Notes: a model not told the origin generated them from the letters alone. A stretch of 64,000 nucleotides of DNA from UBA1309 sp047605645 (GCA_047605645.1 JASGFJ010000024.1:1-64000), one strand, 5' to 3'. Positions 1 through 9,685 are shown, numbered from the stretch's first letter. A program made the numbers and translations.

Positions 1-154
1 AAAATAATCATCAGAAAAACAAGATAATACGACATTATTTTATACTATATACTTACTTCCGAGCACTTTCTTTTATTCGAAAGAAAGGCATCTTGTATGC
101 GTTTCGGAAGAGTCGTAACAGCAGGCTGACGCTTTGTGTCTAAGCCTGTCCCGT

Positions 155-1036
155 TTAGCCTTCACCCTGGTTGCGTTGCTGGCGAAATACGATTCTGTAC
201 TTGCCCGGTGTCATATTTGTTTGATTTTTAAAGAGTCGGTTGAAATAAGAAACATTGTCAAAGGAAAGCTCCATCGCGATTTCATGTATGGGCATATCGG
301 TAGTGAGTAGCAGCAATTGAGCACGTTCAAGTTTCTTTAGGTTAATATATTTAACAGGGGTGTATTGGGTTTGATTTTTGAATAAACGGGTTAGATGATC
401 CTCACTGGTGCAGGATATGTCTGCTAACTGATTCAGACTAATTGTATTTCTTATATTTTCGTGAATATATTGCAGGCATTTATAGACCCTGATATCCTTG
501 TATTTTGATTTTAGAGTAGCTCCTCTCATAAATCTGGATATCAGAAAGGACAATATTCCCTGCGACTCTACAGCCATATAAGTCGGTATCTTTCTGTTGG
601 CTGCCTGCGACTCTTTAAATCCCGGTGTATTGTCATACATCTGAGGATCTATATTCTTAAGTTGCCTGTTTGGATTTATCTCATAAAGCCTTTTTATTAA
701 CAGGATATCCAACTCTCCGGCTCCGATTTCAATCGGATACGAAAACTGTTCAAAGATGGATTCTTTATTGAATATTTCTTCATAGAAATGGATATAAAAG
801 AGGGAAAACGGGCTGTCGCATTCGTCATCATGCAATGTAAAGGGAGGGATTAAATAGAGATTTCCCGGCTTGAGCAGATATCGCTTTTGTTTGATATAAG
901 TCTGTGCGTGTCCTTCCACTACGTAATAAATCCGGGCAAATGGACTCTGGACATTTTTCCAGTTCCAGTTTGCATTTAGCTCCGAAAAACCGATGTTCAG
1001 GAGTGATAAAATAGGGTATTTAGGCAGATTATTCAT
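155..1036 (-). CDS. AraC-family transcriptional regulator with cupin sensor domain
   Basis: The 293-residue product has an N-terminal cupin-like AraC ligand-binding region (about residues 15-150) and a C-terminal pair of helix-turn-helix motifs (about 185-285). The second recognition segment, with FDNVSYFNRLFK followed by TPGKYR, is the classic AraC signature. It is transcribed away from fucI across a 205-bp intergenic region, so it is the obvious candidate regulator of the fucose genes. This differs from the GntR-type FucR known in Bacteroides thetaiotaomicron. The effector is unknown; fucose or a fucose catabolite is an inference from position only. Confidence 0.9.
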   Translation of the reverse strand: MNNLPKYPILSLLNIGFSELNANWNWKNVQSPFARIYYVVEGHAQTYIKQKRYLLKPGNLYLIPPFTLHDDECDSPFSLFYIHFYEEIFNKESIFEQFSYPIEIGAGELDILLIKRLYEINPNRQLKNIDPQMYDNTPGFKESQAANRKIPTYMAVESQGILSFLISRFMRGATLKSKYKDIRVYKCLQYIHENIRNTISLNQLADISCTSEDHLTRLFKNQTQYTPVKYINLKKLERAQLLLLTTDMPIHEIAMELSFDNVSYFNRLFKNQTNMTPGKYRIVFRQQRNQGEG

Positions 1037-1117
1037 AATTATGTTTCCTGAAAACGAAGTTAGCCTTATTTTGAGGGGTAAATATACTAAATTTATAATT
1101 ACATATACGACAGGTGA

Positions 1118-1148
1118 TGTCGGAAATGTATAAGTTATTTGTCGGAAA
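1118..1148. promoter_or_regulatory. Candidate AraC operator: direct repeat of TGTCGGAAA, 22 bp apart
   Basis: TGTCGGAAA occurs at 1118-1126 and again at 1140-1148, exactly 22 bp apart, on the same face of the helix after two turns. AraC-family dimers commonly bind direct repeats spaced about 21 bp. A related inverted half-site (CATTCCGGA) lies just downstream near 1162-1170. The repeats sit between the divergent AraC gene and fucI and upstream of the fucI -7 box. Binding is inferred. Confidence 0.4.
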
Positions 1149-1176
1149 AATGGAAAGAATTCATTCCGGACTATTC

Positions 1177-1184
1177 TATATTTG
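1177..1184 (+). promoter_or_regulatory. Candidate fucI promoter -7 box (TATATTTG)
   Basis: TATATTTG matches the Bacteroidetes primary-sigma -7 consensus TAnnTTTG exactly and lies about 57 bp before the fucI start. I see no good -33 TTTG at the right spacing, which fits a promoter needing an activator such as the neighbouring AraC protein. Confidence 0.45.
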
Positions 1185-1241
1185 TGAGATAACTTTCGTG
1201 TGAAATTATTATACCTTATATAAATCTGGAAAAACCGAACT

Positions 1242-3032
1242 ATGACACAAAAAAGATTTCAGGGGCAATGGCCAAAGATTGGTATTCGCCCGACAATAGA
1301 TGGCCGAATGGGTGGCGTAAGAGAATCTTTGGAAGTCCAAACCCTGAATATGGCCAGAAGTGTGGTTGATTTACTAACTTCTTCCTTAAAATATCCGGAT
1401 GGTACGCCAGTAGAGTGTGTGCTTGCCGACTCGACGATAGGGCGGGTGCCCGAAAGTGCGGCTTGTGCAGAGAAATTCAGAAAAGAAGGGGTTGGCATCA
1501 CCATCACCGTTACTCCTTGCTGGTGTTATGGCAGTGAGACGATGGATATGGAGCCTCACACCATCAAAGCAGTATGGGGATTTAATGGAACAGAACGTCC
1601 CGGCGCCGTATATCTTGCAGCAGTACTTGCAGCTCATGCACAAAAGGGGCTACCGGCCTTTGGCATATACGGGCATGATGTGCAGGATATCGGTACAACC
1701 GAAATACCCTCCGATGTAAGGGACAAGCTTTTGCGTTTCTCGCGTGCTGCATTGGCCGTATCTATCATGAAAGGAAAGTCTTATTTGTCTGTTGGTGCCG
1801 TATGCATGGGCATTGCCGGTTCCATCGTCAATACCGATTTCTTTGAAGATTACTTGGGCATGCGTTGCGAGGGAATTGACGAAGTTGAAATTATCCGTCG
1901 CATGACAGAAGGCATTTACGACAAAGAGGAATTCGAGCGGGCTTTGCAATGGACTAAGAAGAATTGCAAAGAAGGAGAGGATGTCACCAATCGTCCCGAC
2001 TTAAAGAAAAGCAGTTCGGAGAAAGAAAAAGACTGGGAGTTTGTTGTCAAAATGGCGCTCATCGTGCGCGATCTGATGAATGGCAATCCCAAACTCAAAG
2101 AACTAGGCTTCGGCGAAGAGGCTTTGGGACACCATGCGATTGCCGCCGGATTTCAGGGGCAACGCCAATGGACCGACTTCTATCCCAATGGAGATTTTGC
2201 AGAGGCTTTACTGAATTCTTCTTTCGATTGGAACGGTATGCGTTCGCCCTATATTCTGGCAACAGAGAACGATGCTTTGAACGGCGCTGCGATGTTGTTC
2301 GGTTATCTGTTGACAAATACGGCTCAGGTTTTTGCAGATGTGAGAACGTATTGGAGCCCGGAGGCTGTAGAGCGTGTCACGGGGAAAAAACTCGACGGCG
2401 TTGCGGCTAAAGGCATGATCCATCTTATCAATTCCGGAGCAGCAACACTCGATGGAAGCGGTTGCCAGAAAGATGAAAACGGAAATCCCGTCATGAAGCC
2501 TTTCTGGGAAATAACCGGAGAAGAAGCGCAGGATTGTCTTGATGCGACAGCCTGGATTCCGGCCAACAGGGAATATTTCAGAGGCGGCGGTTTCTCCTCC
2601 AAATTTTTGACACGTGGCGGTATGCCATGTACAATGATGCGCTTGAATCTCGTGAAAGGGCTTGGCCCGGTTTTGCAGATTGCTGAAGGATGGACTGTCC
2701 ATCCGGATCCTGAAATTCATCGGATACTCGATGAAAGAACCGATAGAGGGTGGCCTACCACCTGGTTTGTTCCCCGCTTAACAACAGATCCGAACTTTCA
2801 GGATGTTTATTCTGTGATGAATAACTGGGGAGCTAACCACGGAGCTATCAGTTGCGGACATATCGGAGCCGATCTCATTACCCTGGCTTCTATGTTACGA
2901 ATCCCTGTTTGTATGCATAATGTAGATGCAGATAAAATCTATCGTCCATCCTGCTGGTCGGCATTTGGAATGGACAAGGAGAGTGCCGATTACAGAGCCT
3001 GCAATACCTACGGGCCTTTGTACAAAAAATAA
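1242..3032 (+). CDS. fucI: L-fucose isomerase
   Basis: Converts L-fucose to L-fuculose in the cytoplasm, the first step of fucose catabolism; the family also acts on D-arabinose. At 596 residues it matches the usual FucI length of about 590. The metal-binding residues known in E. coli FucI are recognisable: Glu342 in the ATEND motif and Asp366 in FADVRTYW, 24 residues apart as in the E. coli enzyme, with a conserved NHGAISCGHIGAD block near residues 532-544 supplying the histidine. The C-terminus ends in the family-typical YGPLYKK. The start ATG fits the family N-terminus. A strong hairpin terminator follows 30 bp downstream, so fucI may be expressed separately from fucA. Confidence 0.97.
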   Translation: MTQKRFQGQWPKIGIRPTIDGRMGGVRESLEVQTLNMARSVVDLLTSSLKYPDGTPVECVLADSTIGRVPESAACAEKFRKEGVGITITVTPCWCYGSETMDMEPHTIKAVWGFNGTERPGAVYLAAVLAAHAQKGLPAFGIYGHDVQDIGTTEIPSDVRDKLLRFSRAALAVSIMKGKSYLSVGAVCMGIAGSIVNTDFFEDYLGMRCEGIDEVEIIRRMTEGIYDKEEFERALQWTKKNCKEGEDVTNRPDLKKSSSEKEKDWEFVVKMALIVRDLMNGNPKLKELGFGEEALGHHAIAAGFQGQRQWTDFYPNGDFAEALLNSSFDWNGMRSPYILATENDALNGAAMLFGYLLTNTAQVFADVRTYWSPEAVERVTGKKLDGVAAKGMIHLINSGAATLDGSGCQKDENGNPVMKPFWEITGEEAQDCLDATAWIPANREYFRGGGFSSKFLTRGGMPCTMMRLNLVKGLGPVLQIAEGWTVHPDPEIHRILDERTDRGWPTTWFVPRLTTDPNFQDVYSVMNNWGANHGAISCGHIGADLITLASMLRIPVCMHNVDADKIYRPSCWSAFGMDKESADYRACNTYGPLYKK

Positions 3033-3474
3033 ATAGATTTGTAGTTGATATATTTGATAATGAAAAGAATAATGGCAGAGTGTATTTGTCTCTGCTATTA
3101 TTCTTTAATAAAAAAAGGGTGTAGTTAGAAACAACAATCCGGGTAACAGCAGCGGAAGAAGAAAAAGAAGAACGGAAAGCAGCAAAAACCAAAAAGCCCG
3201 GATAATGACGAGGCTTTCTTTCCTTTCGGGAAATTCGTCCTGTATCGGTACTGAACCCTATTTACGGGATAAGAAATACAAAATTCGATTCTACTTGTTT
3301 ACAAGAGGGGAGAAGTTAGGTTTGGAGCAATCCACCAAGGCGGAATGCAAGTCTGATTGCTTTTGAAATCGTTCGCAAATGGTAAAAAAACAAGTAGTAC
3401 ATCCGCTTTCATTAAAATCAGAATAGAACAATCGTGATAAATTCTCATTTATAAAAACAAAAAGCATAAGTACG
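3033..3474 (+). other. 442-bp gap between fucI and fucA with terminator and candidate promoter
   Basis: No coding sequence is supported here. After the fucI terminator the region contains a promoter-like pair: CTTG at 3294-3297, then 19 bp, then TAGGTTTG at 3317-3324 (consensus TAnnTTTG). This would give fucA its own transcript with a leader of roughly 140 nt. In B. thetaiotaomicron the fucose operon is more compact and includes fucK; here there is neither a kinase nor a recognisable remnant. Confidence 0.45.
3064..3106. terminator. Strong hairpin terminator after fucI
   Basis: A 17-bp stem (3064-3080 pairing with 3090-3106, one G-U wobble) with a nine-base loop lies just after the fucI stop. 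The A/T flanks on both sides would allow termination on either strand. Confidence 0.75.
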
Positions 3475-4116
3475 ATGATAGAAGAAAAATATATCGATGA
3501 ATTCATCCGGCAGGCACACCGCGTAGGAAAAGAGCGCTTGCAATTGTGTAGCAGCGGGAATCTCTCCTGGCGTGTGGCGGACGATCTGGCATTGGTTTCA
3601 GGAACAGGCTCCTGGTTGCCTCGCCTCGAAAAAGAAAATGTAGCATTGTGTCGGATTACCACCGGAGTAAGAGAGGATGGACCGAAACCCTCCATGGAGA
3701 GTGTTTTTCATTTGGGGGTCATGAGAGCACGCAAAGATGTGAATGTCGTTTTGCATTTTCAGTCCCAATATGCCACCATTGTATCCTGCATGAAGAATAA
3801 ACCCGGAAATTTCAATGTGGTGGCAGAAGTACCCTGCTATTGTGGCAGTGAAATTCCGGTGATTCCTTATTTTAGGCCTGGCTCTGCGGAATTGGCAGCC
3901 GCCGTGACTGAGGCGTTGAAAGAACACGATTGCGTCCTGATGAGCAAGCATGGGCAGGCCGTGTGCGGAAAGAATTTCGACGATGCTTTCCAAAAGGCCG
4001 TATTTTTTGAATTTGCCTGCAGCATTATTGTGCACGCCGGCGAAGGAAATTATTTGACACTCACGCCCCGCGAAATTGAAGACTTGAATGTGTATATTCT
4101 GGGCAAAGCCAAGTGA
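3475..4116 (+). CDS. fucA: L-fuculose-phosphate aldolase-like class II aldolase/adducin protein
   Basis: The 213-residue product is a class II aldolase/adducin-fold protein of the length of FucA, which splits L-fuculose-1-phosphate into dihydroxyacetone phosphate and L-lactaldehyde. The catalytic Glu75 (in PSMES) and zinc histidines His94 and His159 (in SKHGQ) line up with E. coli Glu73, His92 and His155. The second zinc histidine of the usual HxH motif is replaced: the sequence is H94-F-Q96 (LHFQSQYAT). Placement between fucI and fucP supports the fucose role. The zinc-site change means the metal site or even the reaction could differ, so the symbol is given on context and family rather than a perfect active site. 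Confidence 0.8.
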   Translation: MIEEKYIDEFIRQAHRVGKERLQLCSSGNLSWRVADDLALVSGTGSWLPRLEKENVALCRITTGVREDGPKPSMESVFHLGVMRARKDVNVVLHFQSQYATIVSCMKNKPGNFNVVAEVPCYCGSEIPVIPYFRPGSAELAAAVTEALKEHDCVLMSKHGQAVCGKNFDDAFQKAVFFEFACSIIVHAGEGNYLTLTPREIEDLNVYILGKAK

Positions 4117-4230
4117 TTATCAAGAGGCATTGTGTAAAATATTCAATCCGGGAATGAAAAATAGTGTCGTACCGATATAAATTTGTAAATTGTGATTTTT
4201 TACGGGAAACCTTAAACCTAAAATGTATTG

Positions 4231-5448
4231 ATGAAAACGAATGCTATGTTTAAAGGCAAAAACGGACAAAACTATTTGTTCCCTTTCATATTGGTAACGA
4301 GTTTGTTTTTCTTGTGGGGATTTGCACATGCTTTATTAGATGTCCTGAATGCACATTTTCAGGAAATACTTCAAATATCGAAGGCTAAGTCGGCGCTAGT
4401 ACAATTGTCCCTTTACGGCGGATATTTTGTGATGGGTATTCCGGCCGGATTGCTGATTAAAAGATATGGATACAAACGGGGCATCGTTTTTGGATTACTG
4501 GTTTTTGCCGTAGGATCTTTCTTGTTTTATCCGGCTACATTAATGAAGACATTCTCCCCTTTTCTGATTGCCCTCTTTGTGATTGCCTGCGGATTAACCT
4601 GTCTGGAGACAGCCGCTAATCCTTATACAACGGTGTTGGGGCCTAAACAATCGGGAGCCAGAAGAATCAATCTGGCGCAGTCTTTCAATGGATTGGGGTG
4701 GATTCTGGGGCCTTTAGTCGGCGGTATGTTTATATTTTCAGACGAAGGAGATCCTTTTGGCGATTTGGCTAAGCCTTATATTGGTATTGGCATCATTGTG
4801 TTGCTTATTGCCGTTCTGTTTATCCGAACCGATCTTCCTCAGATTGAAGCAGAAGATGAAGCCGTTGGCGACGAGAAAGCGGAGAGTAAGTATAAGTATT
4901 TATTAAAACATCCCTTGTTTATATTTGCGGTCATCGCCCAGTTCTTCTATGTGGCGGGACAAACAGGTATCGGCAGTTTTTTTATAAATTATGTCAGTGA
5001 AGTGCGTCCCGATATTACCCATCTTCAAGCCTCCCGCATGTTAGGATTCGGAGGAATGGGGATGTTTATGATTGGGCGGATTTCAGGGAGTTATATTATG
5101 AAGTTTTTTAATCCCAAGAAGTTGCTTGCTATTTATGCTGCTATAAATATCTTATTGATGGCTGTTGTGGTGATGGGATTGGGTATGAAATCCGTCATTT
5201 GTCTTTTTGCTTCTTATTTCTTTATGTCCATCATGTATCCCACTATTTTTGCAATAGGAATCAATGGCCTTAAAGAAAACACCGAAAAAGGCTCCTCTCT
5301 CATTGTGATGGCTGTTGCCGGTGGCGCCGTCGTTCCGATGTTAATGGGATATATTGCAGATATTTCTTCCATGACTACCGGTTTCATTGTTCCCCTGGTT
5401 TGTTTTATTGTTATTCTCGTGTTTGGACTGTCAAAATTGAGAAACTAA
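4231..5448 (+). CDS. fucP: L-fucose permease, MFS FGHS family
   Basis: A 405-residue major facilitator superfamily protein with about 12 hydrophobic segments. It shows the fucose/galactose/glucose:H+ symporter signatures: FFLWGFAHALLDVLNAHFQ in the first helix, YGGYFVMGIPAGLLIKRYGYKRGI, ETAANPYTTVLGP, and FNGLGWILGP. Those acidic and asparagine residues form the sugar/proton path in FucP. It imports L-fucose across the inner membrane. An upstream TTG at 4228 is in frame, but the ATG at 4231 is preferred. The gap after fucA is 114 bp. It closes the fucose cluster. Confidence 0.94.
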   Translation: MKTNAMFKGKNGQNYLFPFILVTSLFFLWGFAHALLDVLNAHFQEILQISKAKSALVQLSLYGGYFVMGIPAGLLIKRYGYKRGIVFGLLVFAVGSFLFYPATLMKTFSPFLIALFVIACGLTCLETAANPYTTVLGPKQSGARRINLAQSFNGLGWILGPLVGGMFIFSDEGDPFGDLAKPYIGIGIIVLLIAVLFIRTDLPQIEAEDEAVGDEKAESKYKYLLKHPLFIFAVIAQFFYVAGQTGIGSFFINYVSEVRPDITHLQASRMLGFGGMGMFMIGRISGSYIMKFFNPKKLLAIYAAINILLMAVVVMGLGMKSVICLFASYFFMSIMYPTIFAIGINGLKENTEKGSSLIVMAVAGGAVVPMLMGYIADISSMTTGFIVPLVCFIVILVFGLSKLRN

Positions 5449-5549
5449 GCTTTCCCAAAGCATCTCTTAATCATTATCAGAACCTGCATGTTTTGTAGGT
5501 TAACTATCCTTATGTCAATTTTATAAGGGGTAGGCGTTGAATAATTTAC

Positions 5550-5557
5550 TATATTTG
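5550..5557 (+). promoter_or_regulatory. Candidate promoter -7 box for the hybrid two-component gene
   Basis: TATATTTG fits the TAnnTTTG consensus and lies 66 bp before the start codon of the hybrid sensor gene. No clear -33 element is visible. Confidence 0.4.
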
Positions 5558-5623
5558 CTTTAAAATTATCACAGAGCAGACTATCGGCTTATCAATTGGA
5601 ACTTATACACCGGGAGGACTAAA

Positions 5624-8600
5624 ATGAAATTGCTTAAAAAAATTCTCTTTGTTATTGGTTTATTTTTCTGTCTATCCTGTCAGATGTATTGTCAGGATTC
5701 TTTCCGGTTCAGGACTTTGTCTCTGAAGGGAGGGTTTACGTACGACGGGGTGCAGAATGTCGTGCAGGATGCTCATAAATTTATATGGATATTGCTCGAA
5801 CGAGAAATATTGCGTTTTGATGGATATGATTACAAAAGGTATTCCTCGGATATCATTCAAAGCAATCTGAATTCGTTTGTCATATTCCGGCAAATGATAT
5901 CCGATGAAAAGAAGAATATTTATCTGACCACGAATCAGGGAATATTTAGGTATGATATTTCAAAAGATAAGTTTGTTAAAGTAAGTAGTTTAGATATTTC
6001 TTTTCTGTATTTCGATAACAAAGGGCATTCCTGGGCAACAACATCCGGCAGTCGTTTCTATCGACTGGTAAACTCCCTCACAGATACCACCTCCTGCTAT
6101 TTTAATAAAAAACAGTTGAAATTCATCACATCAAACAAAGTCTATAAAGACAAATTTTTCTTTGTCTCTAACTCCGAAAAAAGGATTTATTATATCGACT
6201 CGCATTCTCCCGATAAAGTCAATCTCTTTTGTCAATTGCCTTCCTCTTCTTATATTCTCAATATCTATCCGCAAAATAACTATTTGTGGGTGTTGACCCG
6301 TAAAGATGGGATTATTCAATTTGATATTTCCACCGGCAAGGAGCAAGGGCGTTTCGATTTTATTGCCGATTTGAATAATACTTTGCTCCGCGGGCTGTAT
6401 GTCGATAAACGGAATAATCTATGGTTACCGACACAAAAAGGAGTGTATTATTTGAATACGCGCACAGGAATCCGCCAACTATTTACCCATAACCAATCTG
6501 AACCCTTCAGCCTGGTCAACAATTCTGTGTGGACAATATACGAGGATGATCGCCATAATTTATGGATTGGCACGTATGCCGGAGGGCTCTGTTATGTCAA
6601 TTTTGACGACGATTTACACATCGCCACCTACACATCCTCACCCGAAGGACTCAACGCAACTCCTGTCAGCAGTTTTGCTCAGGACGGAGAAACCCTGTGG
6701 GTCGGCACAGAAGGAGGCGGTTTGAATTGTGTGAACCAGAGGACAAAGAAATTTACCTATTACCGTCATTCGGAGTCTGTAAACTCTTTGTCGTACGATC
6801 ACATAAAATCACTCGCGCTCGATTCGTCAAAACGACTTTGGATTGCAACTTTCAGAGGAGGGCTGGATTGCCTGAATACCCGAACCGGGCAATTTACGCA
6901 TTATCTTAAAAAAGGAAATGGACATAATTCATTATACAACAACGATCTGAGAAAAGTTGTGCTTGATGAAGATTCGGGCTTGTGGCTTGTTTATCAATAC
7001 AATCGAATTGCTTTAACTTATTTCGAATTCCGAACCAATCGCTTTATCCATTATTTTCAACCGAACGGTTCGTATATCATGGATATGGATAAAGATTCTT
7101 TTGGCAATGTTTGGTTCGTTACAAACGAAGGGCTGTTTAGCTTTAACCGGCAGACAAGGCTGTTTAAGAAATACCGGACAGCCAACAAAGAGGTGTTGTA
7201 CGGTCAATCACTGTTTGTCGATAAAGAGAATAATATATGGATAGGTACCAATGGCAAAGGCTTGATAAAATATTCTCCACGGGAGAATAACTTCTATTTC
7301 TTCCGGGATATCCTGCACTACAATATCTCTTCCATTTATAGCATCTGTGCTGATAATGAAGGAGCATTGTGGCTGGGCACGGATAACGGATTGTTCCGGT
7401 TTCATCCGGCCGCTAAAACGTTTCAGTCTTTCGACGAGAAAGATGGTTTTCAGGGGCGCGTCTACTATCCGCTGGCTTCTTTAAAAGGCAAAGACGGGAT
7501 CTTGTATCTGGGAGGGACAAATGGCTTTTCCATTGTTAACCCGACCGCCATCAACCTGAAAAAGATGACGCCCAATCCGATTATTTCGGAGTTTTATATC
7601 GATAATCAGGCTTCTCCCAAGCTAACCATCGGGGACGATGGAGCCAGAAAGTATGTATTGAGTTACAAGGAAGAAAACTTCGGATTCAAGTTTTCGTCTG
7701 ATAATTATTTATATCCATCCAAGGTGATGTTTAAGTATCGTCTCAAAGGATACGACGATCGCTGGCTGGTGGTGGATGCATCCCACAGAACCGTGATGTA
7801 TTCCAAAGTCCCATCGGGAACGTATTTTTTAGAAGTCAAGGTTGCCAATAGCGATGGCGTCTGGAATGACAAGGCTTTGTCGTTGAAGGTTGTTCGCAAA
7901 CCGGCTCCCTGGGCTAGCTGGTATGCCTATCTGTTTTATATTTCGGCTATTGGTTATCTCATCTATCTGGTCTATTCCCATCTGAATGAACGGCGCAAAC
8001 TGAAAATGCAGCTTATTGTGGAAGGATTGGAGCAGCAGAAGAAAGATGAGATTCATCAATCGCAAATCCGGTTGCTTACCAATATTTCCCACGAGTTTAA
8101 AACTCCTATTTCCCTTATCTTGGCCGCTATTGACTCGCTGAAAGATTCGGGTATCAAAGACTATTTCTATCGCATTTTGTACAACAATGCACATCGTCTG
8201 TTGAAACTGGTCAATGAGCTGATGGATTTGAAGAACATCGAGCATGACAAGATGAAGCTGGAGTTGGAACCTTTGAATATCAATGTGCTTATTTTTGATT
8301 TGTCCAACGATTTTCAGGGATATGCAACAAAACGGAGCATTCATTTCGAGGTGGTTTGTGATCCGGAATTACAGGGAGAATACTTTGCCGACAAGTCAAT
8401 GATTGAAAAGATTGTGATGAATCTCCTGAACAATGCATTCAAATTTACCAAAGACGGAGGGACTATCGTACTCGAAACTTTCGCCTCAAAGAATGCATTT
8501 TCGACCGGTTATCAGCACAGCTTCTCCGTTTCTCAAGACCCTCTCACCGACAAATGTTTTATGATTGTCGTCCGGGATTCCGGTATTGGAATCACTCCCG

Positions 8601-9685
8601 AATCGTTGCATAAGGTGTTCGATAGATTCTATAAAAAGGATGTTGGCAACCAGACAGACATCGGAGGAACGGGTATCGGCTTGGCCTTGGTGAAAAGTCT
8701 GGTGCTGCTGCATAAAGGAGAAATCAGTATTCACAGCGAACGTCATCAGGGGACAGATGTGGTGGTGGCATTGCCTACCGATGTTGCTCTTTTCGAAGAA
8801 AAAGATTTTGCTACCGGAGAGAATACCCCGGGTTCCGTTTTAGATAATTTACTTATTGCCGGGGACAAGGCTATTGAATATATTGATGGAATGGGAGGAG
8901 TGATGCTTCCCGATAAAAAGCGGATTTTATTGGTAGAAGACAATACTGATCTCCGCATTCTGATCGCATCCTTTCTTTCTCACGATTTTGATATCCTCGA
9001 GGCTGCAAATGGGGTCGAGGCCTCCGATATTCTTTCCCGCAACGTGGTACATCTGGTTATCAGCGACATTATGATGCCCCTGAAGGATGGTGCTGCGCTC
9101 TGTGAAGAAATTAAATCGAATATAGATACCTCGCATATCCCGGTGATCCTCCTCACGGCAAAAACAAGTAAGGACGATCGCTTGAAAGGTGTCTCGCTGG
9201 GAGCCGACATGTATCTTGAAAAACCTGTCGATTTGAATTACTTATTGGTGACCGTAAAAAATATTTTTGAGCATCAGCGAAAACTACGGGATTATTATTC
9301 GAAGAACTTTTTTGCCGAAAGTGCTGAACTGGCTGCCAATGAACAGGACAATGCCTTTCTGAAGTCTTTCATCGATATTATTGATAAAAACCTGACACAA
9401 CCCAACATTGATGTAAACTTTATTGCTTTTGAGATGTCGATGAGCAGAAGCAAGTTATACTCTAAAATTAAATCCTTAACAGATAAATCTATTGTTGAAT
9501 TTATTCTCAATTACCGATTGCGCAAAGCTGCCCGTTTAATCCTGGAACAAAATATCTCGATGCTTCAGGTAATGGATAAGATTGGTATCAAAAGCCCATC
9601 TTACTTTACCAGTGCATTCAAAAAAGAATTTGGTGAGACTCCCACGGCATTTGCGGCGAGGCATAAGCGAAACAATGAAACCTGA
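5624..9685 (+). CDS. Hybrid two-component system sensor histidine kinase/response regulator (HTCS)
   Basis: A 1353-residue one-protein two-component regulator of the type that controls Bacteroidetes glycan-use loci. In order: signal peptide (about 1-23), two periplasmic beta-propellers built of repeated LWxGT-type blades (about 25-680), a Y_Y_Y domain (about 690-755), one transmembrane helix (about 763-785), a coiled-coil linker, a HisKA domain with phospho-acceptor His823 in ISHEFKTP, an ATPase domain with NLLNNAFKFT, DSGIGI and GGTGIGLALVKSL, a receiver with phospho-acceptor Asp1148 in SDIMMP, and a C-terminal AraC-type DNA-binding domain (about 1250-1345). A purine-rich GGGAGGA just before the ATG supports the start. 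It would sense a periplasmic oligosaccharide and activate the downstream SusC/D locus; the ligand cannot be read from sequence, but the gene content suggests host glycans. Confidence 0.95.
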   Translation: MKLLKKILFVIGLFFCLSCQMYCQDSFRFRTLSLKGGFTYDGVQNVVQDAHKFIWILLEREILRFDGYDYKRYSSDIIQSNLNSFVIFRQMISDEKKNIYLTTNQGIFRYDISKDKFVKVSSLDISFLYFDNKGHSWATTSGSRFYRLVNSLTDTTSCYFNKKQLKFITSNKVYKDKFFFVSNSEKRIYYIDSHSPDKVNLFCQLPSSSYILNIYPQNNYLWVLTRKDGIIQFDISTGKEQGRFDFIADLNNTLLRGLYVDKRNNLWLPTQKGVYYLNTRTGIRQLFTHNQSEPFSLVNNSVWTIYEDDRHNLWIGTYAGGLCYVNFDDDLHIATYTSSPEGLNATPVSSFAQDGETLWVGTEGGGLNCVNQRTKKFTYYRHSESVNSLSYDHIKSLALDSSKRLWIATFRGGLDCLNTRTGQFTHYLKKGNGHNSLYNNDLRKVVLDEDSGLWLVYQYNRIALTYFEFRTNRFIHYFQPNGSYIMDMDKDSFGNVWFVTNEGLFSFNRQTRLFKKYRTANKEVLYGQSLFVDKENNIWIGTNGKGLIKYSPRENNFYFFRDILHYNISSIYSICADNEGALWLGTDNGLFRFHPAAKTFQSFDEKDGFQGRVYYPLASLKGKDGILYLGGTNGFSIVNPTAINLKKMTPNPIISEFYIDNQASPKLTIGDDGARKYVLSYKEENFGFKFSSDNYLYPSKVMFKYRLKGYDDRWLVVDASHRTVMYSKVPSGTYFLEVKVANSDGVWNDKALSLKVVRKPAPWASWYAYLFYISAIGYLIYLVYSHLNERRKLKMQLIVEGLEQQKKDEIHQSQIRLLTNISHEFKTPISLILAAIDSLKDSGIKDYFYRILYNNAHRLLKLVNELMDLKNIEHDKMKLELEPLNINVLIFDLSNDFQGYATKRSIHFEVVCDPELQGEYFADKSMIEKIVMNLLNNAFKFTKDGGTIVLETFASKNAFSTGYQHSFSVSQDPLTDKCFMIVVRDSGIGITPESLHKVFDRFYKKDVGNQTDIGGTGIGLALVKSLVLLHKGEISIHSERHQGTDVVVALPTDVALFEEKDFATGENTPGSVLDNLLIAGDKAIEYIDGMGGVMLPDKKRILLVEDNTDLRILIASFLSHDFDILEAANGVEASDILSRNVVHLVISDIMMPLKDGAALCEEIKSNIDTSHIPVILLTAKTSKDDRLKGVSLGADMYLEKPVDLNYLLVTVKNIFEHQRKLRDYYSKNFFAESAELAANEQDNAFLKSFIDIIDKNLTQPNIDVNFIAFEMSMSRSKLYSKIKSLTDKSIVEFILNYRLRKAARLILEQNISMLQVMDKIGIKSPSYFTSAFKKEFGETPTAFAARHKRNNET

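Noticed and set aside
5481..5505. Third copy of the GTTAACT-like PUL operator motif upstream of the HTCS gene
   Set aside because: The match is short (AGGTTAACT) and its left part is explained by a small hairpin, AACCTGCA/TGTAGGTT; not convincing as a regulator site.
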